Shown piece after piece: positions 6,277 through 14,224 of a stretch of DNA of 32,698 nt. Positions within the stretch are counted from its first letter, which is position 1, and every line of letters begins with the position of its first letter. The notes under the pieces were generated by a model. That model made no database searches and was not told the DNA's origin. It saw nothing but the letters and a program-made list of their open reading frames with translations. The position numbers and the translations under genes are program-made. The DNA is from Stenotrophomonas beteli (lineage in GTDB: Bacteria; Pseudomonadota; Gammaproteobacteria; Xanthomonadales; Xanthomonadaceae): assembly GCF_001431665.1 (NCBI RefSeq), contig NZ_LLXV01000045.1:1-32698 (forward strand), read 5' to 3'.

Positions 6277-6975
6277 ATGCAACCGACCCGTCTCGACAAA
6301 CACCTGTCCGCCCTGCTCGGGATCCCGCGCGGCGAGGCGCGGCGTTACATCGAGGGCGGCTGGGTTTCGGTCAACGGCGAGGTGGTGGAACAACCGCAGC
6401 GCGCAGTCGATGACAGCGCGGTAATCGTGGTGGCCGAACAGGCCAGCGACGACAAGGCCGAACGGGTCAGCATGCTGCTGCACAAGCCCGCCGGCCTCGC
6501 TGCCGAAGCCCTGTGTGCACTGGTCAGCAGCGACAGCCGCAGCGAACTCGATGCCAGCGGCATCCGCCCGCTGCAACGGCATTTCCACGGCCTGCAGCTG
6601 GCCGCCGCGCTTCCAGCCAGTGACAGCGGGCTGGTCGTGGTCAGCCAGGATCCGGCCACGCTGGCCCACCTGCAGCGCAACCTGGGCCGTACCGAGCAGG
6701 AGTACCTGATCGAGGTGGCCGAAGGCGGACCCGAGCGCGGACCGTGGCTGCTGGCGCGCTTGCAGCAGGAGTCCGGCGGCGCCAAGGTCAGCTGGCAGAG
6801 CGAGCAGCGCCTGCGTTTTGCCGGCAAGGGCCTGACCGCCAAAGGCCTGCGCGTGGCGGTGAGCGCTGCCGGCCTCCACGTCACGGCGGTGCGCCGCCTG
6901 CGCATCGGCCGGGTGGCGCTGGGGCCGCTGCCGCCGGGGCAATGGCGCTACCTGGGCAGCGACGAGCGGTTCTGA
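6277..6975 (+). CDS. S4-domain, RsuA/RluB-like pseudouridine synthase homologue without the catalytic Asp
   Basis: The 232-residue protein has an N-terminal S4 RNA-binding domain (RLDKHLSALLGIPRGEARRY, then WVSVNGEVV; residues 5-55). A domain with the fold of small-subunit-type pseudouridine synthases follows: LLHKPAG (68-73), EQEYLIEV (140-147) and the C-terminal VRRLRIGRVALGPL. In RsuA-type enzymes the catalytic Asp lies in GRLDxxTxGL. The aligned stretch here is AALPASDSGL (110-119), so Asp is replaced by Pro113 and Arg by Ala. An Asp occurs three residues later (Asp116), but not in the conserved position. The protein therefore probably binds rRNA or another RNA without making pseudouridine. 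The ATG at 6277 is chosen because the S4 domain starts immediately after it. Confidence 0.82.
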   Translation: MQPTRLDKHLSALLGIPRGEARRYIEGGWVSVNGEVVEQPQRAVDDSAVIVVAEQASDDKAERVSMLLHKPAGLAAEALCALVSSDSRSELDASGIRPLQRHFHGLQLAAALPASDSGLVVVSQDPATLAHLQRNLGRTEQEYLIEVAEGGPERGPWLLARLQQESGGAKVSWQSEQRLRFAGKGLTAKGLRVAVSAAGLHVTAVRRLRIGRVALGPLPPGQWRYLGSDERF

Positions 6976-6982
6976 GGAGTGC

Positions 6983-7075
6983 GGGTCAGAGCCCTTTCCT
7001 GTGGAAAGGGATCCGACCCCATCGGTGACGCCTCCGGGGGCCGGATCCCGTGCCGAAGGCAAGGCTCTGACCCCC
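6983..7075. repeat. Tandem GGGTCAGAGCC-type hairpins
   Basis: The first hairpin pairs GGGTCAGAGCCCTTTCC (6983-6999) with GGAAAGGGATCCGACCC (7003-7019) across TGT, 15 of 17 bases complementary. The second pairs GGGGGCCGGATCC (7036-7048) imperfectly with GGCTCTGACCCCC (7063-7075). Related structures occur at 28752-28813 (also two in tandem) and 32616-32656 (one perfect). It separates the S4-domain gene from the phospholipase D gene. Confidence 0.78.
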
Positions 7076-7127
7076 TGTCGATCCTGCAGGCATTCCTTCA
7101 CGCATGGCGTGGCTCTACCATCGGGGC

Positions 7128-8696
7128 ATGAGCCTGCCCAAGCCGCTGTGGCGACGCCTGCTGCGTGTCGCTGCGATCATCCTTGCCGCGCTGGTGCTGC
7201 TGGTCCTGTCCGGACTGCTGCTGGCCGACCATCTCACGCCGCAGGCGCGGGGCGCGCCTTCGCAGGTGCTACCGCTGCAGCCGGCGCAGACCCGCATCGA
7301 CCAGCAGATCGTGCCGCTGCAGGCGGCCCATCCCGGCCAGTCGGGCGTGGCCTTCCTCAGCGATGGCATGGACGCGTTCGCCGCGCGCGCGATGATCACC
7401 GCCCAGGCCGGCCGCAGCCTCGACCTGCAGTACTACATCTGGCACGACGACCTGATCGGCCACCTGATGGCCAAGGCGCTGTATGACGCCGCCGGGCGCG
7501 GCGTGCGCGTGCGCATCCTGCTCGATGACATGAATGCCAAGGACAAGGACGCGCTGATGATGGCGCTCGATGCCCACCCGAACATCGAGATCCGCCTGTA
7601 CAACCCGTTCCGCAACCGGACCGGCATCCTGCGCATGGTGGAAATGGTGCAGCGCTTCTTCAGCGTGAACCACCGCATGCACAACAAGAGCTGGATCGCC
7701 GATGGCCGCGTCGCGATCGTCGGTGGCCGCAACATCGGCGAGGAGTATTTCAGCGCGCGCACCGATGTGAACTTCCAGGACCTGGACCTGCTGGTCGCCG
7801 GCCCCGCCGTGCAGCAGGCCAACCAGATTTTCGACGACTACTGGAACAGCGAAACCGCCATTCCGGTATCCGCGCTTGCCTTCCATACCGACGCACAACT
7901 TCGCCTGCTGGTGCGCGAATCGGACCATGAGGCGCAGCGGGACGTGGCCCAGCCCTACCTTGCGCGCGTGGCCGAATCGCGCCAGCGGCAGCGCCCGAGC
8001 CCCGAGCCGCTGCACTGGAGCGGTGCAGTGCGCATCGTGTCGGACCCGCCGATGAAGCACCGCAAGGACGATCGCGCGGCCTGGCTGGTGTCGACCCTCA
8101 TCAGCGAGCTGCAGGCCGCCCGGCACAAGGCCCTGTTGATCTCGCCCTACTTCGTGCCCGGCAACGAGGGCCTGGAGGGCTTTTCGGCGATGGCCGGGCG
8201 GGGCGTGCAGGTGGGCGTGGTCACCAATTCGCTGGCCGCCAACGACGTCGCCGCCGTGCACGGGGGCTACATGGGCTACCGCGTGCCGCTGCTGGAAGCC
8301 GGCGTCCAGCTGTACGAGCTGAAGGCACAAGGACAGTCCGGCGATGCCGGCGTGTTCGGCAGCAGCGGCGCGAGCCTGCACACCAAGGCATTCCTGATCG
8401 ATGACCGTCGCGGTTTCGTCGGTTCCTTCAACCTGGACCCGCGCTCGGCTTATCTGAACACTGAAATGGGCGTGCTGTTCGACGACCCGGTGCTGGGCGC
8501 ACAGCTGCGGGACGAATACCTGCGCCTGGCTGACCCCACGCACAGCTGGTGGCTGGCACTGGACGACCGCCGCCGGTTGCGCTGGCTGGAGCGGGAACCG
8601 CCACCGCACTGGGTGGAGGCCGAGCCAGGGGCAACAGCGCGCAAGCGCTGGTTGTCGCGCGTGATCAGCTGGCTGCCGCTGGAATCGCAGCTGTAG
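7128..8696 (+). CDS. Phospholipase D-family protein, cardiolipin synthase-like
   Basis: The product (522 residues from this start) has one N-terminal transmembrane helix at about 12-32 (LRVAAIILAALVLLVLSGLL) and two HKD motifs, HNKSWIADGRVAIVGG from His185 and HTKAFLIDDRRGFVGS from His418. Each is followed by the usual Asn/Glu region (GRNIGEEYF and FNLDPRSAYLNTE). This is the two-domain phospholipase D fold of cardiolipin synthases (ClsA/ClsC-like), with the catalytic histidines facing a shared site, probably at the periplasmic face of the inner membrane. ClsC-type use of phosphatidylethanolamine is possible but cannot be decided here. The ATG at 7128 (MSLPKPLWRR) is preferred to 7104 because a GGGG lies just upstream and the helix then follows a short basic head. 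Confidence 0.88.
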   Translation: MSLPKPLWRRLLRVAAIILAALVLLVLSGLLLADHLTPQARGAPSQVLPLQPAQTRIDQQIVPLQAAHPGQSGVAFLSDGMDAFAARAMITAQAGRSLDLQYYIWHDDLIGHLMAKALYDAAGRGVRVRILLDDMNAKDKDALMMALDAHPNIEIRLYNPFRNRTGILRMVEMVQRFFSVNHRMHNKSWIADGRVAIVGGRNIGEEYFSARTDVNFQDLDLLVAGPAVQQANQIFDDYWNSETAIPVSALAFHTDAQLRLLVRESDHEAQRDVAQPYLARVAESRQRQRPSPEPLHWSGAVRIVSDPPMKHRKDDRAAWLVSTLISELQAARHKALLISPYFVPGNEGLEGFSAMAGRGVQVGVVTNSLAANDVAAVHGGYMGYRVPLLEAGVQLYELKAQGQSGDAGVFGSSGASLHTKAFLIDDRRGFVGSFNLDPRSAYLNTEMGVLFDDPVLGAQLRDEYLRLADPTHSWWLALDDRRRLRWLEREPPPHWVEAEPGATARKRWLSRVISWLPLESQL

Positions 8697-8699
8697 GTT

Positions 8700-9776
8700 T
8701 CAGGGGGCCGGGCCGGCGTCTTCCTGCCCGGCTTCATCCAGCGTTTCCACGTTGCGCCCGTGCAAGCGCCGCCAGATCCAGCGCAATGCATGCGGCGGGG
8801 CCGATGGCAGCTGCTCCAGCAGGGCCAGCATGCGGCTCTGGCTGGCGTGGCCATGGCGGCACAGGAGGCTGGCCGCTGCGGCGGCACTGGCCAGGCGCAG
8901 GCTGTCGGCCAGTGGCCCATCGGCCTCCGGCGCCAGCGCCTGGTGCACCGGTTCGGGCAGCTCCCAGGCAGCGGCCACGCGTTGTGCCAGCGGCAATGAC
9001 CATTGCTGCAGCAACTGCAGGGCCAATGCCGGCTCCACGCTTTCACCGCGCGCCTGCGCCTCCTGCAGCACCTGGCGCATCACCAGTGCCGAACCCAACC
9101 CCTGCACCAGGCCCAGCCACTGCGCAGCGAATGCATCACCGAAGGTGACCGTGCGTGCGTGGTCGGCGGCGGCGCGCGAGGCCAGCAGGGCATGCTCCCA
9201 GATGATCGCGCTGAACTGCGGGAACACCTCGCACTGCACCTGCATCACCGGCTGTACCAGCACGGCGCTGATGATCTGGCGCACGCCTTCGGTGCCGACC
9301 AGGGTCACCGCCCGCTGCAGGCTCTCCACCGGCCGTTCATGCACCTTGTAGGCCGGGCTGTTGGCAATGCGCAGCAGGTTGCCGGTCAACACCGGATCCT
9401 GGCCGATGATCGCCGCCATCACCCGGGCAGACGCAGCATCGTCGTTGACGGTCTGGATCAGCTGCGGCAGCAGCTGGGGCCGGCGTGGCAGCTGCCGGGC
9501 CGCCCAGTCGCGGGCCTGCAGCGCGCGCGCCACGGCATCGGCCAGCCCGGTGTCCTGCGCCGGCTCCGGCTCGCCGGCCAGCCGCGGGTACAGCGCCAGC
9601 GCGTGCAGGCCGCGCTGCAGGTGCCCGGCGATCTCGCCCGCAGGCAATGCCTCACCCTGCAGGCTGGCCGCTGCGGCGGCCACCGCCTGCCGCGAAACGG
9701 CCGCCAGGCGCGACGGCGCGGCCCCGGTCGCTCGCGCCAGCCAGCCGCGCAGGCGTCGCCACCACGCCACTGTCAT
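8700..9776 (-). CDS. HDOD-domain protein
   Basis: About 358 residues from the ATG at 9776 (an in-frame ATG at 9833 adds 19 residues). The middle of the protein is an HDOD domain: LPRRPQLLPQLIQTVNDDAA, then IIGQDPVLTGNLLRIANSPA and SLQRAVTLVGTEGVRQIISA. HDOD domains resemble HD phosphohydrolases but lack the metal-binding His-Asp pairs and act in signalling, often in regulation linked to cyclic di-GMP or motility. The segment after the HDOD core (IIWEHALLASRAAADHART) is typical too. The N-terminus (VAWWRRLRGWLARATG) is basic and amphipathic and could lie on the membrane. No receiver or GGDEF domain is attached. It is convergent with the phospholipase D gene, with only three bases between the stop codons, and divergent from leucine dehydrogenase. 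Confidence 0.85.
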   Translation of the reverse strand: MTVAWWRRLRGWLARATGAAPSRLAAVSRQAVAAAAASLQGEALPAGEIAGHLQRGLHALALYPRLAGEPEPAQDTGLADAVARALQARDWAARQLPRRPQLLPQLIQTVNDDAASARVMAAIIGQDPVLTGNLLRIANSPAYKVHERPVESLQRAVTLVGTEGVRQIISAVLVQPVMQVQCEVFPQFSAIIWEHALLASRAAADHARTVTFGDAFAAQWLGLVQGLGSALVMRQVLQEAQARGESVEPALALQLLQQWSLPLAQRVAAAWELPEPVHQALAPEADGPLADSLRLASAAAAASLLCRHGHASQSRMLALLEQLPSAPPHALRWIWRRLHGRNVETLDEAGQEDAGPAP

Positions 9777-10053
9777 CGCTGCCTGCCCTGTTGTTGTGGT
9801 GCCCTTGCCGTCACTGACCGCCTGCCTCTTCACGCCGATCCGGCCACCCGCCGTCGTCGCAGCATCGGCCGCACTTTCAGCTTCTTTAACCGGACCGCCG
9901 CTGTTGTCGACGGCAGGCGCCGGGGGAATGGACTAGAATGGCGCCGCGCGACCCGTCCCCCTGCACCGACGACGTCGCTTTTTTTGTTTTGGGACCCTAC
10001 CGTTCATTGGCCGTTCGCTGCAGTTCGCCGCTGTTCGTGCCATCGGAGACGCC
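9777..10053. other. Divergent intergenic region between HDOD and leucine dehydrogenase genes
   Basis: This 277-bp stretch should hold both promoters. For the dehydrogenase, TAGAAT (9934-9939) could be a -10 box, but no -35 hexamer lies at a suitable distance, and TTGTCG (9904-9909) is 24 bp away. A T-rich run (CTTTTTTTGTTTTGGG, about 9977-9992) lies in the probable 5' leader. No hairpin or operator stands out. Confidence 0.4.
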
Positions 10054-11151
10054 ATGTTATTCGAAACCCTCGCCACCACCGGCCACGAACAAGTGGTGTT
10101 CTGCCACAACCACGATGCCGGCCTGAAGGCGATCATCGCCATCCACAACACCACCCTGGGCCCAGCCCTGGGCGGCGTGCGCATGCGCCCCTACGCCAGC
10201 ACCGACGAGGCGCTGGCCGACGTGCTGCGGCTGAGCCGGACGATGACCTACAAGAATGCGCTGGCCGGCCTCAACGTCGGTGGCGGCAAGGCGGTGATCA
10301 TCGGCGACCCCAAGACCGACAAGACCGAAGTGCTGTTCCGCGCATTCGGCCGCTATGTCGATTCGCTGGGCGGGCGCTACATCACCGCCGAGGACGTCGG
10401 CACCGACGTCAACGACATGGAGAACATCTACCTGGAGAGCCAGTTCGTGACCGGCGTGCACCAGGTCCACGGCGGCTCGGGTGATCCGGCACCGTTCACC
10501 GCCTACGGTGCGCTGCAGGCGCTGATGGCCTCGATGCGCTTCAAGTTCGGCCACGAGGAAGTGGGCAAGACCAGCATCGCCGTGCAGGGCCTGGGTCACA
10601 TCGGCATGGAACTGGTGAAGCTGCTGCGCGACCGGGGTGCCAAGCTGTACGTGACCGACCTGGACAGCGCCCTGGTTGATCGCGCGGTCAGCGATTTCGG
10701 CGCCGAAGCGGTCAAGCCGGATGAGATCCACGAGGTGAACGCCGACGTGTTCGCACCGTGTGCGCTGGAAGGCGCGATCAATGCCGATACCGTGCCGCGG
10801 ATCAAGGCGAAGATCATCTGCGGCACCGCCAACAACCAGTTGTCGAGCCTGGACATCGGCGACCAGCTGCACGCGCGCGGCATCCTGTATGCGCCGGACT
10901 ATGCGGTCAACGCCGGTGGCGTGATGAACGTGTCGCTGGAGATCGACGGCTACAACCGCGAACGCGCGATGCGCCTGATCCGCAGCATCTATCACAACCT
11001 CACCCGCATCTTCGAACTGTCGCAGCGCGAGAACATTGCACCGCAGCGCGCCGCCGACCGCATCGCCGAAAGCCGCATCCTGTCGATCGGCAAGCTGAAG
11101 ATGCCGTTGGGCCGCAGCACCCCGCGCCTGGGCAACCTGCGCGGCGGCTGA
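10054..11151 (+). CDS. ldh: Leucine (branched-chain amino acid) dehydrogenase
   Basis: A 365-residue NAD-dependent dehydrogenase of the Glu/Leu/Phe/Val family that reversibly deaminates branched-chain amino acids to 2-oxo acids and ammonia. The substrate-binding Lys67 (SRTMTYKNALAGLNVGGGKA) and catalytic Lys79 are present, as are the glycine-rich opening GGVRMRPYAS and the Rossmann loop VQGLGHIGMELV. The acidic ITAEDVGTDVNDM segment is also typical. Length agrees with bacterial leucine dehydrogenases. Product and direction suit amino-acid catabolism feeding branched-chain acyl-CoA synthesis, which is important for the iso-branched fatty acids common in Xanthomonadaceae; that link is inference. 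Preference among Leu, Val and Phe cannot be read with certainty. A strong hairpin follows the stop codon. Confidence 0.9.
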   Translation: MLFETLATTGHEQVVFCHNHDAGLKAIIAIHNTTLGPALGGVRMRPYASTDEALADVLRLSRTMTYKNALAGLNVGGGKAVIIGDPKTDKTEVLFRAFGRYVDSLGGRYITAEDVGTDVNDMENIYLESQFVTGVHQVHGGSGDPAPFTAYGALQALMASMRFKFGHEEVGKTSIAVQGLGHIGMELVKLLRDRGAKLYVTDLDSALVDRAVSDFGAEAVKPDEIHEVNADVFAPCALEGAINADTVPRIKAKIICGTANNQLSSLDIGDQLHARGILYAPDYAVNAGGVMNVSLEIDGYNRERAMRLIRSIYHNLTRIFELSQRENIAPQRAADRIAESRILSIGKLKMPLGRSTPRLGNLRGG

Positions 11152-11161
11152 GGCTGAAGGC

Positions 11162-11188
11162 GTCGCGCCGGGCATCACCCGGCGCGAC
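11162..11188. terminator. Bidirectional hairpin between leucine dehydrogenase and autotransporter genes
   Basis: A perfect 11-bp stem, GTCGCGCCGGG (11162-11172) with CCCGGCGCGAC (11178-11188) and loop CATCA, sits between two convergent stop codons. No T-run follows on either strand, so termination would depend on the very stable GC stem or on Rho. Confidence 0.6.
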
Positions 11189-11195
11189 AGGCGCA

Positions 11196-14042
11196 TCAGA
11201 ACCCGGTGCTGTAGCGCAACGCAGCCTGGTGCGCCCCCTGCCCGCCGACGCGCTGGTCGAAGCCCAGGCTCAGGCGGCCATTGCGCCCCCACCACGACTC
11301 CAGCGCCACGCCGAGCAGTGCGCTGCCGCGCGGCGCATTGCCGCCGGCCAGCGGCGCCCAGGCATCCACCCCGACAAAGCTGGCCTGCCAATCGGCGTCA
11401 GCGCCGTCCAGCCGTTGCTGCCACTCGGCATGTCCACGCAGCGTCCAGCGGCCCCAGCCACGCTCGCCGCGGATGCCGGCCTGCATCTGGCTGCGCTGCA
11501 CCCGGTTGGCATCACCGCGCAGACCGAAGCCGAAGCCCCCCAGCTCGTTGAACGCATCGGTATCGACACGCGTGGTGCTGGCACCGAGATACGGCGTCAT
11601 TGAAGCGCCGGCACGGCCCAGGCGATATCCACCTTCCACGCTGGCACTGCTGAAGCGACCGCCATAACGTGCAGAGACCCCATAGGCGCCAGCGCCCAGC
11701 AGCAACTGGCGATCCAGCGCGCGGGTGAACTGGCCGCTGCCGACCTGGGCCAGCGCATAGCCGCGCCCCAGGTTCCAACCGGCATACAGCTGCGCCTGCG
11801 CCTGGCGATCACGCCCGCGATCACCCCCGAAGCGGCTGCCGCCGTTGCTGCGGGTCTCGCCGAAGGCCACGCCCATCAGACCGTTGCTGCCCAGTGGCAG
11901 CTCCTGTCCGGCCACCCAGCCACGGCTGTCGGCGCTGTTGCCGGCAAAACTGCCCTGCCCGGCTTCGCCCAGCGCACTCTGCCAGGTACCGCGCAGCTGC
12001 GGCGTGGCCTGCACACGATCGAAGCGCTCGGCGATCGCCCGCCGCGACATGTCGATGCTGTCGAACGTGGCGGCCTCGGCGCGCGCATGCGCCTGCCCGG
12101 ACAGGCTCTGCAGGCTGGCAGCCAGGCCTTCACGGCCACCACCAGTCCATTGCACCGCACCGGCGGCCGCACCGAACGGCGTCGCCTGCAGTCCGTTGTT
12201 GCCATCGAGCGTACTGAACGCACTGTCCAGCCGCTGCGCGGCGGCCTGCGCCGAGGCGCCCAGCCCGGAGGCGGCGGCGGTGACACTGACCCGGGTCAGG
12301 TTCAACCACGCGTTGGAGCTGTCATAGCCATAGCTGGTCTGCAGCAACGACAGGCCCTGCAGCCCACTGGAGGTGGCTGCGGTGCTGAACGTACCTGACA
12401 GCCCGCCCGCCGCATGGATCAGGTCCTGCCGGCTGCCGTCCTGCGGCACATAGCCGGACACGAAACCATGCACACGCACGCCGCCATCGATCGCCGCCGT
12501 GCCGGTGACCTGCAGCGCGGCGGCGCCGAGCGCGATCATCAGCTGCGCGCCAGCCTGCTGGGTGTAGTTGCCCTCGATGGTGCCGGTGGTGTTGCCGGTG
12601 GTCAGGAACACGCTGCTGCCATTGACCACGTTCCCGACCACGCGTGGCGCGCCACCGTTGAACTGCAGGCCGGTGGAATCCGGGTCAGGCTGGCCGAGGA
12701 TGGTCACGTTGGAGCGGATCACGCCGCCATCGCGCAGCGACAGGATGCCGCGTTCGATGCGGGTGGCGCCGGTGTAGCCATTGTTGCCGCTCAGCACCAG
12801 CGTTCCGCCGCCGCGCTTGACCAGGCCACCATTGCCGACGATGTCGTTGCTCCACACCGAGCCGGTCGAGGCGGTATCCACGTTGGCCACCACGTCGCCC
12901 CAGTCGAAGCGGCCGGGGCCGTTGACCGCACGGCCGATGTCCAGCAGGCCATAGCCGAACACCGGGTCGACACCGGCCGCGCCGATGTCCCTGGCCGTGC
13001 CCAGCAGGGTTTGCCGCACCAGGTTGTTGTCGAAGTACGGGAAGCGCTGCCAGACCAGGGCGGCCGCGCCGGACACCAGTGGTGCCGCGAACGAGGTGCC
13101 GTAGTTCCAGTAGTAGGATCCCCCCGAGGCATCGGGATAGACCGCACTGCCCGGTGCCGCCAGGCAATAGCGTGCCGCCTGCCCGCAGGCATTGGCGTAG
13201 CTGGCCAGGGAGCCGGGCGAATACGGGTCCACCGCGGTCGCCACCAGCCAGCCCCGCTCCAGGTCGGCGGCCGGCAGCGAACCGGCCACGCCCTGCTGGC
13301 TGGGCAGTGCGGCCAGGCTGCTCGGTTCGCTGCGGCCGTCATTGCCGGCGGCGAATACCACCAGCCCACCGTGGTTGATCACGAACGGGCGGTACTCGGC
13401 GGCCACCTGCGCGGTGGTCGGCAGGTCGGTCCAGTACAGGCCGCCCCACGAGTTGTTCATCACCTTCACGTTGTAGCTGATCAGGTCCTGGTGAACCTGG
13501 GCCACGCCCAGCGGGCCGCTGAACGCGTTGCCCTTGCCGCTGCCGTCATCGGCCGGCGGCTTGTCGGAGATGATCCGTGCCGAGACGATCTGCGCCCCCG
13601 GCGCGATGCCGCCCGGCCACGAACCCACGGCGGTACCCGCGGCCAGGCTGGCCACGGCGGTGCCGTGGCCGACCACGTCATCGACGCCGAGATTGTTGCG
13701 GGCCGGGTCGATGTAGTTGAGGTTGCCGATCACCCGGCCGTTCAGCGCCGCGGCGTTGCGCTGCACGCCCGAGTCGACGATGCCGATGCGCACGCCCTGG
13801 CCGGTCAGGCCGGCCGCCTGTGCCGGCCGCGCATTGGTCACTGCCAGATGCGCGTCGAAGGCGGGCTCCTGCGGCCTGGCCGGCGCCGGGGGTGTCGGCG
13901 TTGGCGTGGTCGGCGGCACCGGCGTGGTCGGCGGTGGGTCGACGCGTACGTTGCTGCCCCCGCCGCCACCGCCTCCACAGGCCGTGAGCGCCATCGCCAG
14001 CGCGGTTGCCAGGACAGTCTTGACCGTTGTCGTGCGTTCCAT
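11196..14042 (-). CDS. Lipidated subtilisin-like autotransporter serine protease
   Basis: A 948-residue type Va autotransporter. The signal peptide ends in a lipobox (AMALTAC, Cys22), followed by a poly-Gly stretch and a Pro/Thr-rich linker (31-60). The S8 protease domain has Asp90 in GIVDSGV, His126 in VVGHGTAVA, oxyanion Asn234 in AAGNDG and Ser317 in GTSFAAPLVSG. A passenger-associated repeat (GGTLVLSGNNGYTGATRIE, about 412-430) leads to a beta-helical part. The last 260 or so residues form an outer-membrane beta-barrel ending in an aromatic residue (ALRYSTGF). The layout resembles lipidated autotransporter proteases such as NalP and SphB1, which stay on the cell surface and process other proteins; the target here is unknown. 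All catalytic residues are intact. The ATG follows AAGGA. Confidence 0.9.
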   Translation of the reverse strand: MERTTTVKTVLATALAMALTACGGGGGGGSNVRVDPPPTTPVPPTTPTPTPPAPARPQEPAFDAHLAVTNARPAQAAGLTGQGVRIGIVDSGVQRNAAALNGRVIGNLNYIDPARNNLGVDDVVGHGTAVASLAAGTAVGSWPGGIAPGAQIVSARIISDKPPADDGSGKGNAFSGPLGVAQVHQDLISYNVKVMNNSWGGLYWTDLPTTAQVAAEYRPFVINHGGLVVFAAGNDGRSEPSSLAALPSQQGVAGSLPAADLERGWLVATAVDPYSPGSLASYANACGQAARYCLAAPGSAVYPDASGGSYYWNYGTSFAAPLVSGAAALVWQRFPYFDNNLVRQTLLGTARDIGAAGVDPVFGYGLLDIGRAVNGPGRFDWGDVVANVDTASTGSVWSNDIVGNGGLVKRGGGTLVLSGNNGYTGATRIERGILSLRDGGVIRSNVTILGQPDPDSTGLQFNGGAPRVVGNVVNGSSVFLTTGNTTGTIEGNYTQQAGAQLMIALGAAALQVTGTAAIDGGVRVHGFVSGYVPQDGSRQDLIHAAGGLSGTFSTAATSSGLQGLSLLQTSYGYDSSNAWLNLTRVSVTAAASGLGASAQAAAQRLDSAFSTLDGNNGLQATPFGAAAGAVQWTGGGREGLAASLQSLSGQAHARAEAATFDSIDMSRRAIAERFDRVQATPQLRGTWQSALGEAGQGSFAGNSADSRGWVAGQELPLGSNGLMGVAFGETRSNGGSRFGGDRGRDRQAQAQLYAGWNLGRGYALAQVGSGQFTRALDRQLLLGAGAYGVSARYGGRFSSASVEGGYRLGRAGASMTPYLGASTTRVDTDAFNELGGFGFGLRGDANRVQRSQMQAGIRGERGWGRWTLRGHAEWQQRLDGADADWQASFVGVDAWAPLAGGNAPRGSALLGVALESWWGRNGRLSLGFDQRVGGQGAHQAALRYSTGF

Positions 14043-14123
14043 CGAATCCTTCCCGTGAACATTGGCCTGCCTTCATCCCGGCAGGCGACCGGCGCCGTCC
14101 AGCGGCAGCCCTCCCCGACCCTC

Positions 14124-14129
14124 TATACT
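14124..14129 (+). promoter_or_regulatory. Candidate -10 box for the thiolase gene
   Basis: TATACT lies 95 bp before the thiolase start in the divergent region with the autotransporter gene. No good -35 hexamer is found 16-18 bp upstream, so this is a partial match only. Confidence 0.3.
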
Positions 14130-14224
14130 TGGGCCGACCCCCACGCAGTCTGCCGGGAAACCAGGGCGCTTCCAACGTCCGCGGTCTCCTTTCCGAACTT
14201 TGCTTACGCATCAACGAGATTGCC

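Noticed and set aside
7269..8609. 446-codon minus-strand frame opposite the phospholipase D gene
   Set aside because: No domain features; the plus strand has two intact HKD motifs.
9904..9939. Sigma-70 promoter for leucine dehydrogenase from TTGTCG and TAGAAT
   Set aside because: The spacing of 24 bp is too long for a normal promoter; only the -10-like hexamer is mentioned.
10057..11391. 444-codon minus-strand frame opposite leucine dehydrogenase
   Set aside because: No recognisable motif, and it runs through the strong hairpin between convergent genes.
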